From: Pelagibius marinus
GTDB lineage: Bacteria; Pseudomonadota; Alphaproteobacteria; Kiloniellales; Kiloniellaceae
Reading direction: 5' to 3'
Length of the DNA: 64,000 nucleotides
Assembly (NCBI RefSeq): GCF_014925385.1
Contig: NZ_JACSDK010000001.1
Location: 310,001 to 374,000 of the forward strand
Made by a program: the position numbers and the translations under genes
Shown: piece by piece, positions 50,937 through 59,489 of the stretch
How the letters are laid out: each line of letters opens with the position of its first letter
Numbering within the stretch: the stretch's first letter is position 1
Notes under the pieces: model-generated
The model's input: only the letters and a program-made list of their open reading frames with translations
Database searches by the model: none
Told to the model about the DNA's origin: nothing

Positions 50937-51602
50937 TTGGGGATCCGACAAGTTTTGCTGCCGGCCGGCTTGGCGCTGCTGCTTGGCGCCTGCACGTCCA
51001 CCGGAGGGGGCAAGTACGATGAGATGATGGCAGAGCGCGGCGTGGCCGGGGCCAGCCGCGATGCCTTCATCGTCTGCCACGGCCACGGCTGCCGCCTGCG
51101 CGCCCAGCTCGACTTCTCCGAGCAGGAGTGGGCCCCGGTGGCGGACCTCTTCGCCGAGCCGGCGGAGAGCGCCGCCGTTGAGCGCGAGCGGATCGGCGCG
51201 GCCATCGGCCTGATCGAAGCCGCGGCGGGCCGCCGGGCCGGCACCTCCAGAGATGTCGGCGGCACGCTGAACGCCTTCGGGGTTGCAGGGGGCGGCAAGA
51301 CGGGCTTCGACGGCCAGTTCGACTGCTACGACGAGACCACCAATACCTCAACCTACCTGACGCTGCTGGCGGAAGCCGGCTATCTGAAATGGCACAGGAT
51401 CGACGGCTGGGCCAAGCGTGGCTCGCTGATCGGCAGCGACGGCTGGCCGCACCAGACCGCCGTCATCGTCGAGCTGCAGAGCCAACGGGCCTATGCGGTG
51501 GACAGCTGGTTCGAGGACAACGGCCACGCCGCCTACATGGTGCCGCTGGAGGAGTGGTACGCGGGCTGGGTCCCGCCCGGCTTTACCGACAGCCCGTTCT
51601 AG
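50937..51602 (+). CDS. Lipoprotein with cysteine-peptidase-like Cys/His/Asp pattern (paralogue 2)
   Basis: A 221-residue paralogue. I start at the TTG (50937) because it gives a clean lipoprotein signal (MGIRQVLLPAGLALLLGAC, with TTG read as Met) and has GGGGGGGAG at the right distance, matching the leader of paralogue 1; ATGs at 50889 and 50907 are in frame but would give poor signals. Preserved motifs are CHGHGC, FDCYDETTNTSTYLTLLAEAGYLKWH, WPHQTAVIVELQSQ and AVDSWFEDNG. The two proteins are strongly similar from the CHGH motif on. Function is unknown. Confidence 0.75.
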   Translation: MGIRQVLLPAGLALLLGACTSTGGGKYDEMMAERGVAGASRDAFIVCHGHGCRLRAQLDFSEQEWAPVADLFAEPAESAAVERERIGAAIGLIEAAAGRRAGTSRDVGGTLNAFGVAGGGKTGFDGQFDCYDETTNTSTYLTLLAEAGYLKWHRIDGWAKRGSLIGSDGWPHQTAVIVELQSQRAYAVDSWFEDNGHAAYMVPLEEWYAGWVPPGFTDSPF

Positions 51603-51650
51603 AGTCCTGGGTCACCGGCCCCGGCCCCTGGGCGACGCGAACGATCGGAT

Positions 51651-51941
51651 CTACAGCCCGCTTTCGACGATGCTGACGGTGCCGACGCTGTTGTCGCGGC
51701 GCAGCGGCATGATCTCCTGATACTCCGGAGAATTGTAGAAGCGCTCGGCGGCGGCCTTGTCCGGGAACTCCAGCACGATCATGCGCGGCCGGTCGGTTTC
51801 GCCCTCGACGCTGGTGATGGTGTCGCCGCGCACCAGCATGCGGCCGCCGTAGGCCTCGATGACGGAGGGCGCGGCTCGGCGATAGGCCTCGAAGCCCTCG
51901 CAGTCCGTCACGTTGAATTGCGCGATCACGTAGGCCGTCAT
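51651..51941 (-). CDS. DUF1330 family protein
   Basis: A 96-residue ferredoxin-like-fold protein of the DUF1330 family: AYVIAQFNVTDCEGFEAYRRAAPSVIEAYGGRMLVRG, RMIVLEFPDKAAAERFYNSPEYQEIMPLR. These small cytoplasmic dimers have no assigned reaction. It is convergent with the lipoprotein genes and divergent from the SDR. The 253-base region 51942-52194 upstream contains nothing recognisable. Confidence 0.93.
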   Translation of the reverse strand: MTAYVIAQFNVTDCEGFEAYRRAAPSVIEAYGGRMLVRGDTITSVEGETDRPRMIVLEFPDKAAAERFYNSPEYQEIMPLRRDNSVGTVSIVESGL

Positions 51942-52194
51942 GCGCCGGCTGCTCCGCTGTATAAATGGTCAGGTCCTGAAATCCACCTCCAGTATCCTTG
52001 CTTGGCGGCGCAAGGTCCATCACCGAAAGGTGCAAGAAGCCGCACCACCCCAGCCCAAGGGTTGTGCGCACGCCGCTGCGGCATCCTGGCGGCGGGCAGC
52101 GATAGCGGCGCCGTCTCGATCGTGGTTCAATGCGCCCAACAGCGCGGACACCGATCCGCGGCGGTAGAAACAGTGTTATCGGGAGGGAGCGACT

Positions 52195-52953
52195 ATGCGG
52201 CTTCAGGGAAAGGTGGCCGTGGTCACCGGTGCCGGTTCGGGCTTCGGCGCGGGCATCGCGCGGTTCTTCGCGGCCGAGGGCGGGCGCGTGGTGCTGGCCG
52301 ACATCGACGGCGCAGCGGCGGAGGCGGTGGCGGCGGAGATCGACCGGGCCGGCGGCGCGGCCATCGGCCTCAAGGCGGACGTGACCGACAAGGCCGACGT
52401 GGCGACCATGATGCGCGCCGCGCTGGATACCTACGGGCGCCTCGACGTGCTGGTGAACAACGCCGGCATCTCCCACAAGAACAAGCCGATGACCGAGGTG
52501 AGCGAAGAGGAGTTCGACCACATCTACGCGGTCAACGTGAAGGCCATCTACCTGGCGGCGCTGGAGGCCATTCCCCTGCTGCGCGCCCAGGGCGGCGGCT
52601 GCATCATCAACACCAGCTCGACGGCGGCGATCCGCCCGCGCCCGGGCCTCACGGTCTACAACTCCTCCAAGGGGGCGGTGAACGTGCTCACCAAGTCCAT
52701 GGCGGTGGAGCTGGCGCCCGACCGGATCCGCGTCAACGCCATTTGCCCGGTGATCGGAGAGACGGCGCTGATGGAAACCTTCATGGGCGTGCCCGACTCG
52801 CCGGAGAACCGCAAGAAGTTCGAGGCCACGATCCCGCTGGGGCGCTTCTCCACACCCAAGGACATCGCCCACGCCGCCGCCTTCCTGGCTTCCGACGAAG
52901 CGGCGTTCCTCACCGGCGTCTGCCTGGAGGTCGACGGCGGGCGCTGCATCTGA
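52195..52953 (+). CDS. Short-chain dehydrogenase/reductase
   Basis: A 252-residue classical SDR with a complete active site: TGAGSGFGAGIA cofactor loop, ADVTDKADV, NNAGIS, Ser in INTSSTAAIRPRPG, and YNSSK (Tyr and Lys of YxxxK), then ICPVIGETALMETFMG. It uses NAD(P)H for a carbonyl/alcohol reaction; the substrate is unknown. The ATG follows GGGAGGGAG. It is followed by a terminator hairpin shared with the BI-1 gene. Confidence 0.94.
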   Translation: MRLQGKVAVVTGAGSGFGAGIARFFAAEGGRVVLADIDGAAAEAVAAEIDRAGGAAIGLKADVTDKADVATMMRAALDTYGRLDVLVNNAGISHKNKPMTEVSEEEFDHIYAVNVKAIYLAALEAIPLLRAQGGGCIINTSSTAAIRPRPGLTVYNSSKGAVNVLTKSMAVELAPDRIRVNAICPVIGETALMETFMGVPDSPENRKKFEATIPLGRFSTPKDIAHAAAFLASDEAAFLTGVCLEVDGGRCI

Positions 52954-52977
52954 GCCCTTCGCGCAAGCAGGCATAGC

Positions 52978-53008
52978 AAAAGGCCCGGAACTTTCGTTCC
53001 GGGCCTTT
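52978..53008. terminator. Bidirectional terminator between the SDR and BI-1 genes
   Basis: AAAGGCCCGGAA pairs perfectly with TTCCGGGCCTTT around a six-base loop (CTTTCG). It is located 25 bases after the SDR stop and 31 bases before the convergent BI-1 gene end, and has A/T tracts on both sides, so it can serve both strands. Confidence 0.85.
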
Positions 53009-53038
53009 CGTGTTTCGCCTGTGCGCTTTCGGCGGCGC

Positions 53039-53758
53039 TTAGTTGCGGTTGCCGAAGAGCTGCAGCAGGAAGAGGAACAGGTTGAGGAAGTCGAGGTAGA
53101 GGCGCAGGGCGCCCATGATCGACTTCTTGGTCGCGACCTCGCCGCTGTCGGCGGCGTAGTACATGTTCTTGATCTGCTGCGTGTCGTAGGCCGTCAGGCC
53201 GGCGAAGATCAGCACGCCGACGACGGAGATCACCCACTGCATCGCCGGCGACTGCAGGAAGAAGTTCACCACCATGGCGATGATGATGCCGATCAGGCCC
53301 ATCATCAGGAAGCTGCCCATGCCGGACAGATCTTTCTTCGTGGTGTAACCCACCAGGCTGAGGCCGGCGAAAGCACCCGCGGTGATGAAGAAGATCTTGG
53401 TGATCGAGGGAAGGCTGTAGGACAGGAAGATCGACGACAGGGACAGACCCATCGCCGCGGCGAACAGCCAGAAGGTGATCTGTGCCGCCGAGGCCGACAT
53501 CTTGTGGACGCGCGCCGAGAGGAAGAACACGAAGCCAAGCGGGGCCAGCATCACGACCCACGCCAGCGGTGTGCCGAAAATCATCTGCTGAAGCGCGGCG
53601 CTGGTCGAGGTCAGATAGGCCAATACGCCGGTGATGACCATGGCCACGGTCATGTAGTTGTACACGCCCAGCATGTACTTGCGCAGGCCCTCATCGTATT
53701 CGCCGGCGCGCGCCTGCGTCTGAGACTGCGACATGTATCTGCGGTCACCGAGTGCCAT
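53039..53758 (-). CDS. Bax inhibitor-1/YccA family membrane protein
   Basis: A 239-residue inner-membrane protein with seven hydrophobic helices. The BI-1 pattern is clear: YDEGLRKYMLGVYNYMTVAMVITGVLAYL, AAQITFWLFAAAMGLSLSSIF, FAGLSLVGYTTKKDLSGMGSFL and FAGLTAYDTQQIKNMYY with the conserved Asp of the pH-sensing calcium-leak site. The cytoplasmic end is LYLDFLNLFLFLLQLFGNRN. Bacterial members modulate FtsH proteolysis or ion leak in studied cases. Confidence 0.94.
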   Translation of the reverse strand: MALGDRRYMSQSQTQARAGEYDEGLRKYMLGVYNYMTVAMVITGVLAYLTSTSAALQQMIFGTPLAWVVMLAPLGFVFFLSARVHKMSASAAQITFWLFAAAMGLSLSSIFLSYSLPSITKIFFITAGAFAGLSLVGYTTKKDLSGMGSFLMMGLIGIIIAMVVNFFLQSPAMQWVISVVGVLIFAGLTAYDTQQIKNMYYAADSGEVATKKSIMGALRLYLDFLNLFLFLLQLFGNRN

Positions 53759-53901
53759 CAGAAAACCCTTTCATTCGTAGGCGCGGTCATCGGGCCGCGC
53801 CAACCCAGAGAACTCGTCACTAATATTGGCAGGCGGGGAGGCCGAATCAACCCTATTTTCGCATGGCTTCTGCGTAAATTTTGCTGCGAATTCAAGCCGC
53901 T

Positions 53902-53926
53902 AAACCACAGCCTTCGCTTGTGGTTT
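53902..53926 (-). terminator. Weak terminator-like hairpin after the ABC permease gene
   Basis: AAACCACA and TGTGGTTT pair around a nine-base loop five bases past the permease stop. The stem is eight pairs, AT-rich, and there is no clear T-run on the minus strand, so termination is uncertain. Confidence 0.4.
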
Positions 53927-53931
53927 GGGGC

Positions 53932-56520
53932 CTATTCGTTGCGTAGCAGGGGCGCGGCCTTCTGGCCCAGGGCGCGCCAGGTGCCGGCGAAGCCGAAGCC
54001 CACGGTGATGGCGGTGGCCAGCAGGGCGGTGGTGATCACCGCGCCGGGCAGGAAGACGAAGTCGGCGCGCATCACCTCGGTCAGCACCAGGAAGGCCGCC
54101 AGGGTGCCGACGGCCGCGGCGATGGCGGCGGTGACCAGGCCCAGCAGGCCGTATTCCAGCAGGAAGGTCTGGGCGACGCTGCGCCGCGTCGCGCCCAGCA
54201 CCTTCAGCACCACGGCGTCGTAGACCCGCCGGTGGTGCCCGGCGGCGACGGCCCCGGCCAGCACCAGCACACCGGCCACCAGGGCCACGGCGGCGATGGC
54301 GCGCACGGCGATGGCGATCTGGCCGATCAACTCGCCGACCTGCTCCAGGGCCTCCTTCACGCGGATCGAGGAGACGTTGATGAAGCGGTCGGTGACGGCG
54401 ATCTCCAGCGCGTCCTCGGCCTCGGCGTCGGCCTTCACCGTGGCGATGTGGCTCTGCGGCGCCTGCTCCAGCAGGCCGGGCGAGAAGATCATCACGAAGT
54501 TCATGGAAAGGCTCGCCCAGTCGACCTCGCGCAGGTTGGCGATGGTGACCTCCACGTCGCGGCCCAGGATGTTGATGGTCAGGGTGTCGCCGGGGCCGAT
54601 GCCCAGCGCCCGGCCGACCTCGTCGTGCAGGGAGACCAGCGGCTTGCCGTCGTAGTCGGACGGCCACCAGTCGCCGGCGGTGATCCGGTCGATCTCGCGC
54701 GGTTCGCGCATCCAGGTCAGGCCGCGGTCGCCGCGGAACACCCACTTCACGTCGCCGGGAATTTCCAGCTCGGACGGCGGCACGCCGTTCACCGCGGCGA
54801 TGCGCCCGCGCAGCATCGGCATCTGCTGCAGCTCGTGGACGCCGGGAAAGCCGGCGACCAGGGCGTTGAAGTCGCTGACCTGGTCGGGCTGGATGTCGAT
54901 GAAGTAGAAGCCGGGCGCCTCCTCCGGCAGGCTCTGGCGCACCTGGCGCGAGAGATTGCCTTCGATCAGCGCGATGGCGACCAGCACGGTGAGGCCGAGG
55001 CCGAGCGACATGACCACCGAGCCGGTGGGTGCGCCGGGGCGGTGCAGGTTGGCGAGCGCCAGGCGCAGGCCGGGCCGGCGCGGGCGCGGCAGGCGGCGGG
55101 CCAGGGTCATGATGCCCAGCGCCGCCAGGCGGAACAGCAGCAAAGCGGCGACGGCGCCGATGACGAAGTAGACCGCCAGGCGCTGGTCGGCGGCGGTGAG
55201 GATGGCCAGGCCCGCCAAGAGGCCGCCGAAGATGGCCAGCGCCGCCAGCGTGCCGGCGGTGACGCGGGCGGAGGCCGGGCTCACCTCGTCGCGGAACAGG
55301 CTGGCGGCGGCGACGCTCTGCGCCCGCGCCAGCGGCCACAGCGAAAAGGTCACGGCGGTCAGCAGGCCGAAGGCGGCGGCGGTGACCAGCGGCAGCGGGT
55401 AGAGGCCGAGCTCGGCCTCCCAGCCCAGGGTGTCGCCGATCACGCCGGCGGCGATGTAGGTGGAGGCCGCGCCCAGGGCCAGGCCGATCACGGTGCCGAC
55501 CAGGGCGAGGGCCAGGATCTGTGCCATGTAGACCTGGAAGATCAGGCGGCCGGGGGCGCCCAGGCACTTCAGCGTGGCGATGGTCGCGGTCTTGCCGTCC
55601 AGGTAGCTGCGCACCGCGTTGCCGACGCCGACGCCGCCGACCAGCAGCGCGGTGAGCCCGACCAGCGTCAGGAAGAGGGTCAGGCGGTTGATGAAGCGGC
55701 CGATGCCGGGGGCCGCCTCGGTGGTGTCGCGGATGCGCCAGCCGGCCTCCGGGAAGGTTTCGCCCAGGGCGGCGCGCATGGCCGTGGCGCTCACCCCTTG
55801 ATCGAGGCGCAGGCGGTAGTGGTGCTGGATCAGGCTGCCCGGCTGCACCAGCCCGGTGTCGGCCAGGCTGTCATGGGCCACCATGAAGGTGGGCCCCAAG
55901 GTGAAGGCGCGCGAGGTGCGGTCGGGCTCGCGCTCCAGCACGCCGGCGACGCGGTAGTCGATGTCGCCGACCCGCACCAGGGCGCCGGGCGCGACCTCCA
56001 GGCGGCGCAGCAGGCTGCGGTCGATCACCGCGCCCCAATGACCGTCTTCTTGTTTGGCCAGGGCCGCGTCGAGGTCGTCGGGCAGGCCCGGCGTCGGAGA
56101 CATCTCGACGGCGCCGAACAGCGGATAGAGGTTGTCGACGGCGCGCAGCTCGACCAGCACCCGGCGTGAGTCTTCCGACTGGCCGCGGGCCATGGCGCGC
56201 ATCTCGGCGACGCGCGAGACGTCGGCGCGGCCCTCCATGAAGGCCTGCTGCTCGGGGCTGGCCGCCACGTGGGTGAGGCGCAGATCCATGTCGCCGCCCA
56301 GCAGGATGCGCCCGTCGCGCTTCAGGCCCGCCAGCATGGACTCGGAGACGGAGCCGACGCCGGCGATGGCGGTGACGCCAAGGGTGAGGCAGGCAAGGAA
56401 GATGCGGAAGCCCTTGAGGCCGCCGCGCAGCTCGCGCCGCGCCAGGCGCAGGGCCAAGGGCCAAGGACTCTGCCGGGGCACGGCCGCGCCGGCGGCGCCG
56501 CTTTCGGCCGCGGTGGTCAC
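53932..56520 (-). CDS. ABC transporter permease, FtsX/YbbP type
   Basis: An 862-residue protein with one N-terminal transmembrane helix (about 40-60), a large periplasmic domain (to about 265), and FtsX-type helix groups at about 270-430 and 750-860, with extra helices in the middle. Characteristic text includes RRELRGGLKGFRIFLACLTLGVTAIAGVGSV and LTALLVGGVGVGNAVRSYLDGKTATIATLKCLGAPGRLIFQVYM. The GTG start overlaps the TGA of the upstream ATPase gene by four bases. YbbA/YbbP-type pairs are linked to lipid or lysophospholipid handling and often sit beside tesA, as here. Confidence 0.93.
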   Translation of the reverse strand: MTTAAESGAAGAAVPRQSPWPLALRLARRELRGGLKGFRIFLACLTLGVTAIAGVGSVSESMLAGLKRDGRILLGGDMDLRLTHVAASPEQQAFMEGRADVSRVAEMRAMARGQSEDSRRVLVELRAVDNLYPLFGAVEMSPTPGLPDDLDAALAKQEDGHWGAVIDRSLLRRLEVAPGALVRVGDIDYRVAGVLEREPDRTSRAFTLGPTFMVAHDSLADTGLVQPGSLIQHHYRLRLDQGVSATAMRAALGETFPEAGWRIRDTTEAAPGIGRFINRLTLFLTLVGLTALLVGGVGVGNAVRSYLDGKTATIATLKCLGAPGRLIFQVYMAQILALALVGTVIGLALGAASTYIAAGVIGDTLGWEAELGLYPLPLVTAAAFGLLTAVTFSLWPLARAQSVAAASLFRDEVSPASARVTAGTLAALAIFGGLLAGLAILTAADQRLAVYFVIGAVAALLLFRLAALGIMTLARRLPRPRRPGLRLALANLHRPGAPTGSVVMSLGLGLTVLVAIALIEGNLSRQVRQSLPEEAPGFYFIDIQPDQVSDFNALVAGFPGVHELQQMPMLRGRIAAVNGVPPSELEIPGDVKWVFRGDRGLTWMREPREIDRITAGDWWPSDYDGKPLVSLHDEVGRALGIGPGDTLTINILGRDVEVTIANLREVDWASLSMNFVMIFSPGLLEQAPQSHIATVKADAEAEDALEIAVTDRFINVSSIRVKEALEQVGELIGQIAIAVRAIAAVALVAGVLVLAGAVAAGHHRRVYDAVVLKVLGATRRSVAQTFLLEYGLLGLVTAAIAAAVGTLAAFLVLTEVMRADFVFLPGAVITTALLATAITVGFGFAGTWRALGQKAAPLLRNE

Positions 56521-57287
56521 AGCGAGGCGCCGCCGTTGCTCTCGTCGCCGACGATGAGGCCGTCGAGCAGCTTCACCGAGCGGGCGCAGCGCCCGGCCAG
56601 TTGCGGATCATGGGTGATCAGCACCAGGGTGGTGCCGTGCTCGGCCTGCAGGCGGAACAGCAGCTCGATGATCTGCTGGCCGGTCTCGCCGTCCAGGTTG
56701 CCGGTCGGCTCGTCGGCCAGCAGCAGGTCGGGGCCGGCTGCGAAGGCGCGGGCCAGCGCGGTGCGCTGCTGCTCGCCGCCGGAGAGCTGGCCCGGGTAGT
56801 GGGTCAGGCGGTGGCCCAGGCCGACCGCCTCCAGGCACTCGGCGGCGCGCTCGAAGGCATCGGCGCGGCCGGCGAACTCCAGGGGAATGGCGACGTTCTC
56901 CAGCGCCGTCATGGTCGGCACCAGGTGGAAGTCCTGGAACACGATGCCCACGGAGTCGCGGCGGAAGCGGGCCAGCGAATCCTCGTCCAGGCCGTTGAAG
57001 CGGGTGCCGCCGACCGTGACCGCGCCTTTGCTGGCGCGCTCCAGACCGGCGATGATCATCATCATGGAGGACTTGCCGGAGCCCGAGGGCCCGACCACGC
57101 TCACCGTCTCGCCGCGCCCGACGCTGAGGTCCAGGCCGCGCAGGATGTGCACCGGCCCGGCGGCCGAGGGCAGGGTGAGTTCCACTCCTTCCAGGGCAAT
57201 CATGGCGTTTTCAGGGTCGGGCTGCGGGGCCGCCGTGGCATCTGGGGGGACTGCTGGGGAGGCGGGAGAGGAATCGCTCAGGCTCAT
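56517..57287 (-). CDS. ABC transporter ATP-binding protein, YbbA/LolD type
   Basis: A 256-residue ATPase with Walker A GPSGSGKSS, Q-loop IVFQDFHLVPTMTALENVAIP, signature LSGGEQQR, Walker B LLLADEPTGNLDGETG and the H-loop ITHDP. A 28-residue Pro/Ala-rich N-terminal extension precedes the domain. ATG at 57287 is preceded by GGAAGTGACC. It is in an operon with the permease and divergent from the esterase gene, matching the ybbA-ybbP/tesA arrangement. The 241-base divergent region 57288-57528 has no other recognisable feature. Confidence 0.95.
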   Translation of the reverse strand: MSLSDSSPASPAVPPDATAAPQPDPENAMIALEGVELTLPSAAGPVHILRGLDLSVGRGETVSVVGPSGSGKSSMMMIIAGLERASKGAVTVGGTRFNGLDEDSLARFRRDSVGIVFQDFHLVPTMTALENVAIPLEFAGRADAFERAAECLEAVGLGHRLTHYPGQLSGGEQQRTALARAFAAGPDLLLADEPTGNLDGETGQQIIELLFRLQAEHGTTLVLITHDPQLAGRCARSVKLLDGLIVGDESNGGASL

Positions 57288-57528
57288 GGTCACTTCCAAA
57301 AGACGGCCTTGATGCCATATGGCCCGATTGCCGGGAATTTCAACGCGTTGCGGCCCCTTTGCCCGGCCTTCGCGGCCGGCGCCGCCGTCGGCGCGGAAGG
57401 GGGCGGCGGCGGCGGGCGGCTTGATCCGCAGGCGCTGAGGCCTTACCTCTTGAAAAGACAGGATTCCTCCAGCAAGTCCCCGCGAACCCCCGGGACTGGA
57501 GGCGGTGATCTCCGTGACAGGGAGCAGA

Positions 57529-58209
57529 ATGCGTTTTCCCCGACAGACCGCTTGCTTTCGAACGATCGGCCGGGTGCTCGCCGTGCTGGCCGTGCTGGTT
57601 ACCGGCGGCGCGGCCGCGGCGGAGGAGCCGCTGCGCCTCATGGCCTACGGTGACAGCCTGACCCACGGCTACGGCCTGGCGGCGGGCGAGACCTTTCCGG
57701 AGCAGCTGGAGGCCGCGCTCAAGGCCGAGGGCCTGGACGTGGAGGTGATGAACGCCGGCAACTCCGGCGACACCACCGCCGGCGGCCTTGCCCGGCTCGA
57801 CTGGGCGCTGGCCGACGACCCCGACGCGGTGATCCTGGAACTGGGCGCCAACGACGGCCTGCGCGGCCTCGACCCGCAGGCGACCTTCGACAACCTGGAC
57901 GCCATCATGGCCCGTTTCACCGAGGAGGGACTGCCGGTGCTCATCGCCGGGATGCTGGCGCCGCCCAACCTGGGCCGCGAATACGGCGAGGCCTTCAATG
58001 CGGTCTATCCGCGCCTGGCCAAGAAATACGACGCGCCCTTCTACCCCTTCTTCCTGGACGGCGTGGCGATGGAACCGTCCTTGAACCAATCCGACGGCAT
58101 CCACCCCAACGCCGAGGGCGTGGCGGAGATCGTCGCACGCATCAAGCCGCACGTGGTGCGGCTGCTCGAAGCCCGCGATCTGGCCGAACGGCCGGACGCC
58201 GGCAACTGA
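57529..58209 (+). CDS. Periplasmic arylesterase / lysophospholipase, TesA-like (SGNH hydrolase)
   Basis: A 226-residue GDSL hydrolase with a signal peptide (about 12-33, VLAVLAVLVTGGAAAA). Blocks are LMAYGDSLTHGYGL (nucleophile Ser), NAGNSGDTTAGGLARLDW (Gly and neighbours), LELGANDGLRG (Asn) and DGIHPNAEGVAEIV (Asp and His). AGGGAG lies upstream of ATG at 57529. It is likely to cleave thioesters or lysophospholipids in the periplasm. The divergent ABC exporter suggests a shared lipid-related role, which is a known association. Confidence 0.93.
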   Translation: MRFPRQTACFRTIGRVLAVLAVLVTGGAAAAEEPLRLMAYGDSLTHGYGLAAGETFPEQLEAALKAEGLDVEVMNAGNSGDTTAGGLARLDWALADDPDAVILELGANDGLRGLDPQATFDNLDAIMARFTEEGLPVLIAGMLAPPNLGREYGEAFNAVYPRLAKKYDAPFYPFFLDGVAMEPSLNQSDGIHPNAEGVAEIVARIKPHVVRLLEARDLAERPDAGN

Positions 58210-58219
58210 GGCGCCGCGC

Positions 58220-59416
58220 ATGGTCACGACCTCTCCCCTGGAAAGCGGCGCCCAGCGCGCGGGACGCTACAAGGCGGCCCACGCGGCACTGGAGGAGTCC
58301 GAGGAAGCCTCGCCGGGCGCCTGGGGCTCCCTGGTGAAGGGGTGTCTGGAGGCCCTGGGCGAGCTGCCGGAGGGCGCCAACCTGGGTTTCGTCTACGCCA
58401 CCGACTCGCTGTCGGAGAGCCTGGGCAGCATCGTCACCTTCCTGCGTGAGCGCAGCGGCATCCAGCACTGGATCGGCACCGTCGGCGAGGGGGTGGTGGC
58501 CAACGGCGTGGAGTTCTACGACCGCCCGGCCCTTTCCCTGCTGGTGGCGGCGCTGCCTGAGGAAGGCTTCCGCACCTTCGCGCCGGTCACCGCCGCCGCG
58601 CAGAGCGGCGGCCTGGAAGGCTTCTCGCGCGTCCACGGCACCTGGATCACGCAGCACCGGCCGATGCTGGGCGTGGTGCACGGCGACCCGCGCAACCCCG
58701 CGGTCTCCGAGATCGTCGAGGGCCTGGCCGAGACGACCTCGTCCTTCCTGGTCGGCGGCCTCACCGCCTCGACCGACGGCTTCCCGCAGGTCGCCGGCGA
58801 CCTGGGCGAGGGCGGTGTTTCCGGCGTGCTCTTCAGTTCCGAGCAGATGGTCGTCACCGGTCTTTCCCAGGGCTGCACGCCGATCGGCGGCGAGCACGAG
58901 GTGACGTCGGTGAAAGGTCCCGGCGTCGTCAGCGCCCTCGACGGCCGGCCGGCGCTCGACGTGCTGCGCGAGGACATCGGCGAGCTGCTGGCCCGCGACC
59001 TGCGCCGCATCGGCGGCTACATCTTCGCCGCCCTGCCGATCGCCGGCAGCGACACCGGCGACTACCTGGTGCGCAACCTCATCGGCCTCGACCTCGACCG
59101 CGGCTTGCTGCAGGTCGGCGCGGAACTGCAGCCGGGCGATCGCCTGGGCTTCTGCCGGCGCGACCACCAGACCGCGCGCGCCGACCTGAAACGCATGCTG
59201 GAGGATCTGCGCGAACGCGCCGGCGGCGCGCCGCGCGGGGCGCTCTATTTCTCCTGCGTGGCGCGCGGGCGGCATCTTTTCGGTCTGCATTCCGAGGAGC
59301 TGAGGTTGATCCGCGATACGTTCGGGGATATGCCGCTCACCGGCTTTTTCGCCAACGGCGAGATCAGCAACAACCGGCTCTACGGCTACACCGGCGTGCT
59401 CACGCTGCTGCTTTAG
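58220..59416 (+). CDS. FIST-domain sensory protein
   Basis: A 398-residue protein with FIST_N (about 45-210; NLGFVYATDSLSESLGSIVTFLRE, IGTVGEGVVANGVEF) and FIST_C (about 220-390; LSQGCTPIGGEHEVT, GALYFSCVARGRHLFG, PLTGFFANGEISNNRLYGYTGVLTLLL). FIST is a presumed ligand-binding domain, proposed for amino acids. Here it stands alone with no kinase or cyclase output domain, so it would act as a sensor for a partner protein. It follows the esterase gene after ten bases and may be cotranscribed with it. Confidence 0.9.
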   Translation: MVTTSPLESGAQRAGRYKAAHAALEESEEASPGAWGSLVKGCLEALGELPEGANLGFVYATDSLSESLGSIVTFLRERSGIQHWIGTVGEGVVANGVEFYDRPALSLLVAALPEEGFRTFAPVTAAAQSGGLEGFSRVHGTWITQHRPMLGVVHGDPRNPAVSEIVEGLAETTSSFLVGGLTASTDGFPQVAGDLGEGGVSGVLFSSEQMVVTGLSQGCTPIGGEHEVTSVKGPGVVSALDGRPALDVLREDIGELLARDLRRIGGYIFAALPIAGSDTGDYLVRNLIGLDLDRGLLQVGAELQPGDRLGFCRRDHQTARADLKRMLEDLRERAGGAPRGALYFSCVARGRHLFGLHSEELRLIRDTFGDMPLTGFFANGEISNNRLYGYTGVLTLLL

Positions 59417-59489
59417 CGAAGTCTCTTTTTCGGCGCCGCCCTCGCGACGAGGTTTCGCGGCGCCGCCTTTTTGCCTGAAGGGGAATACC

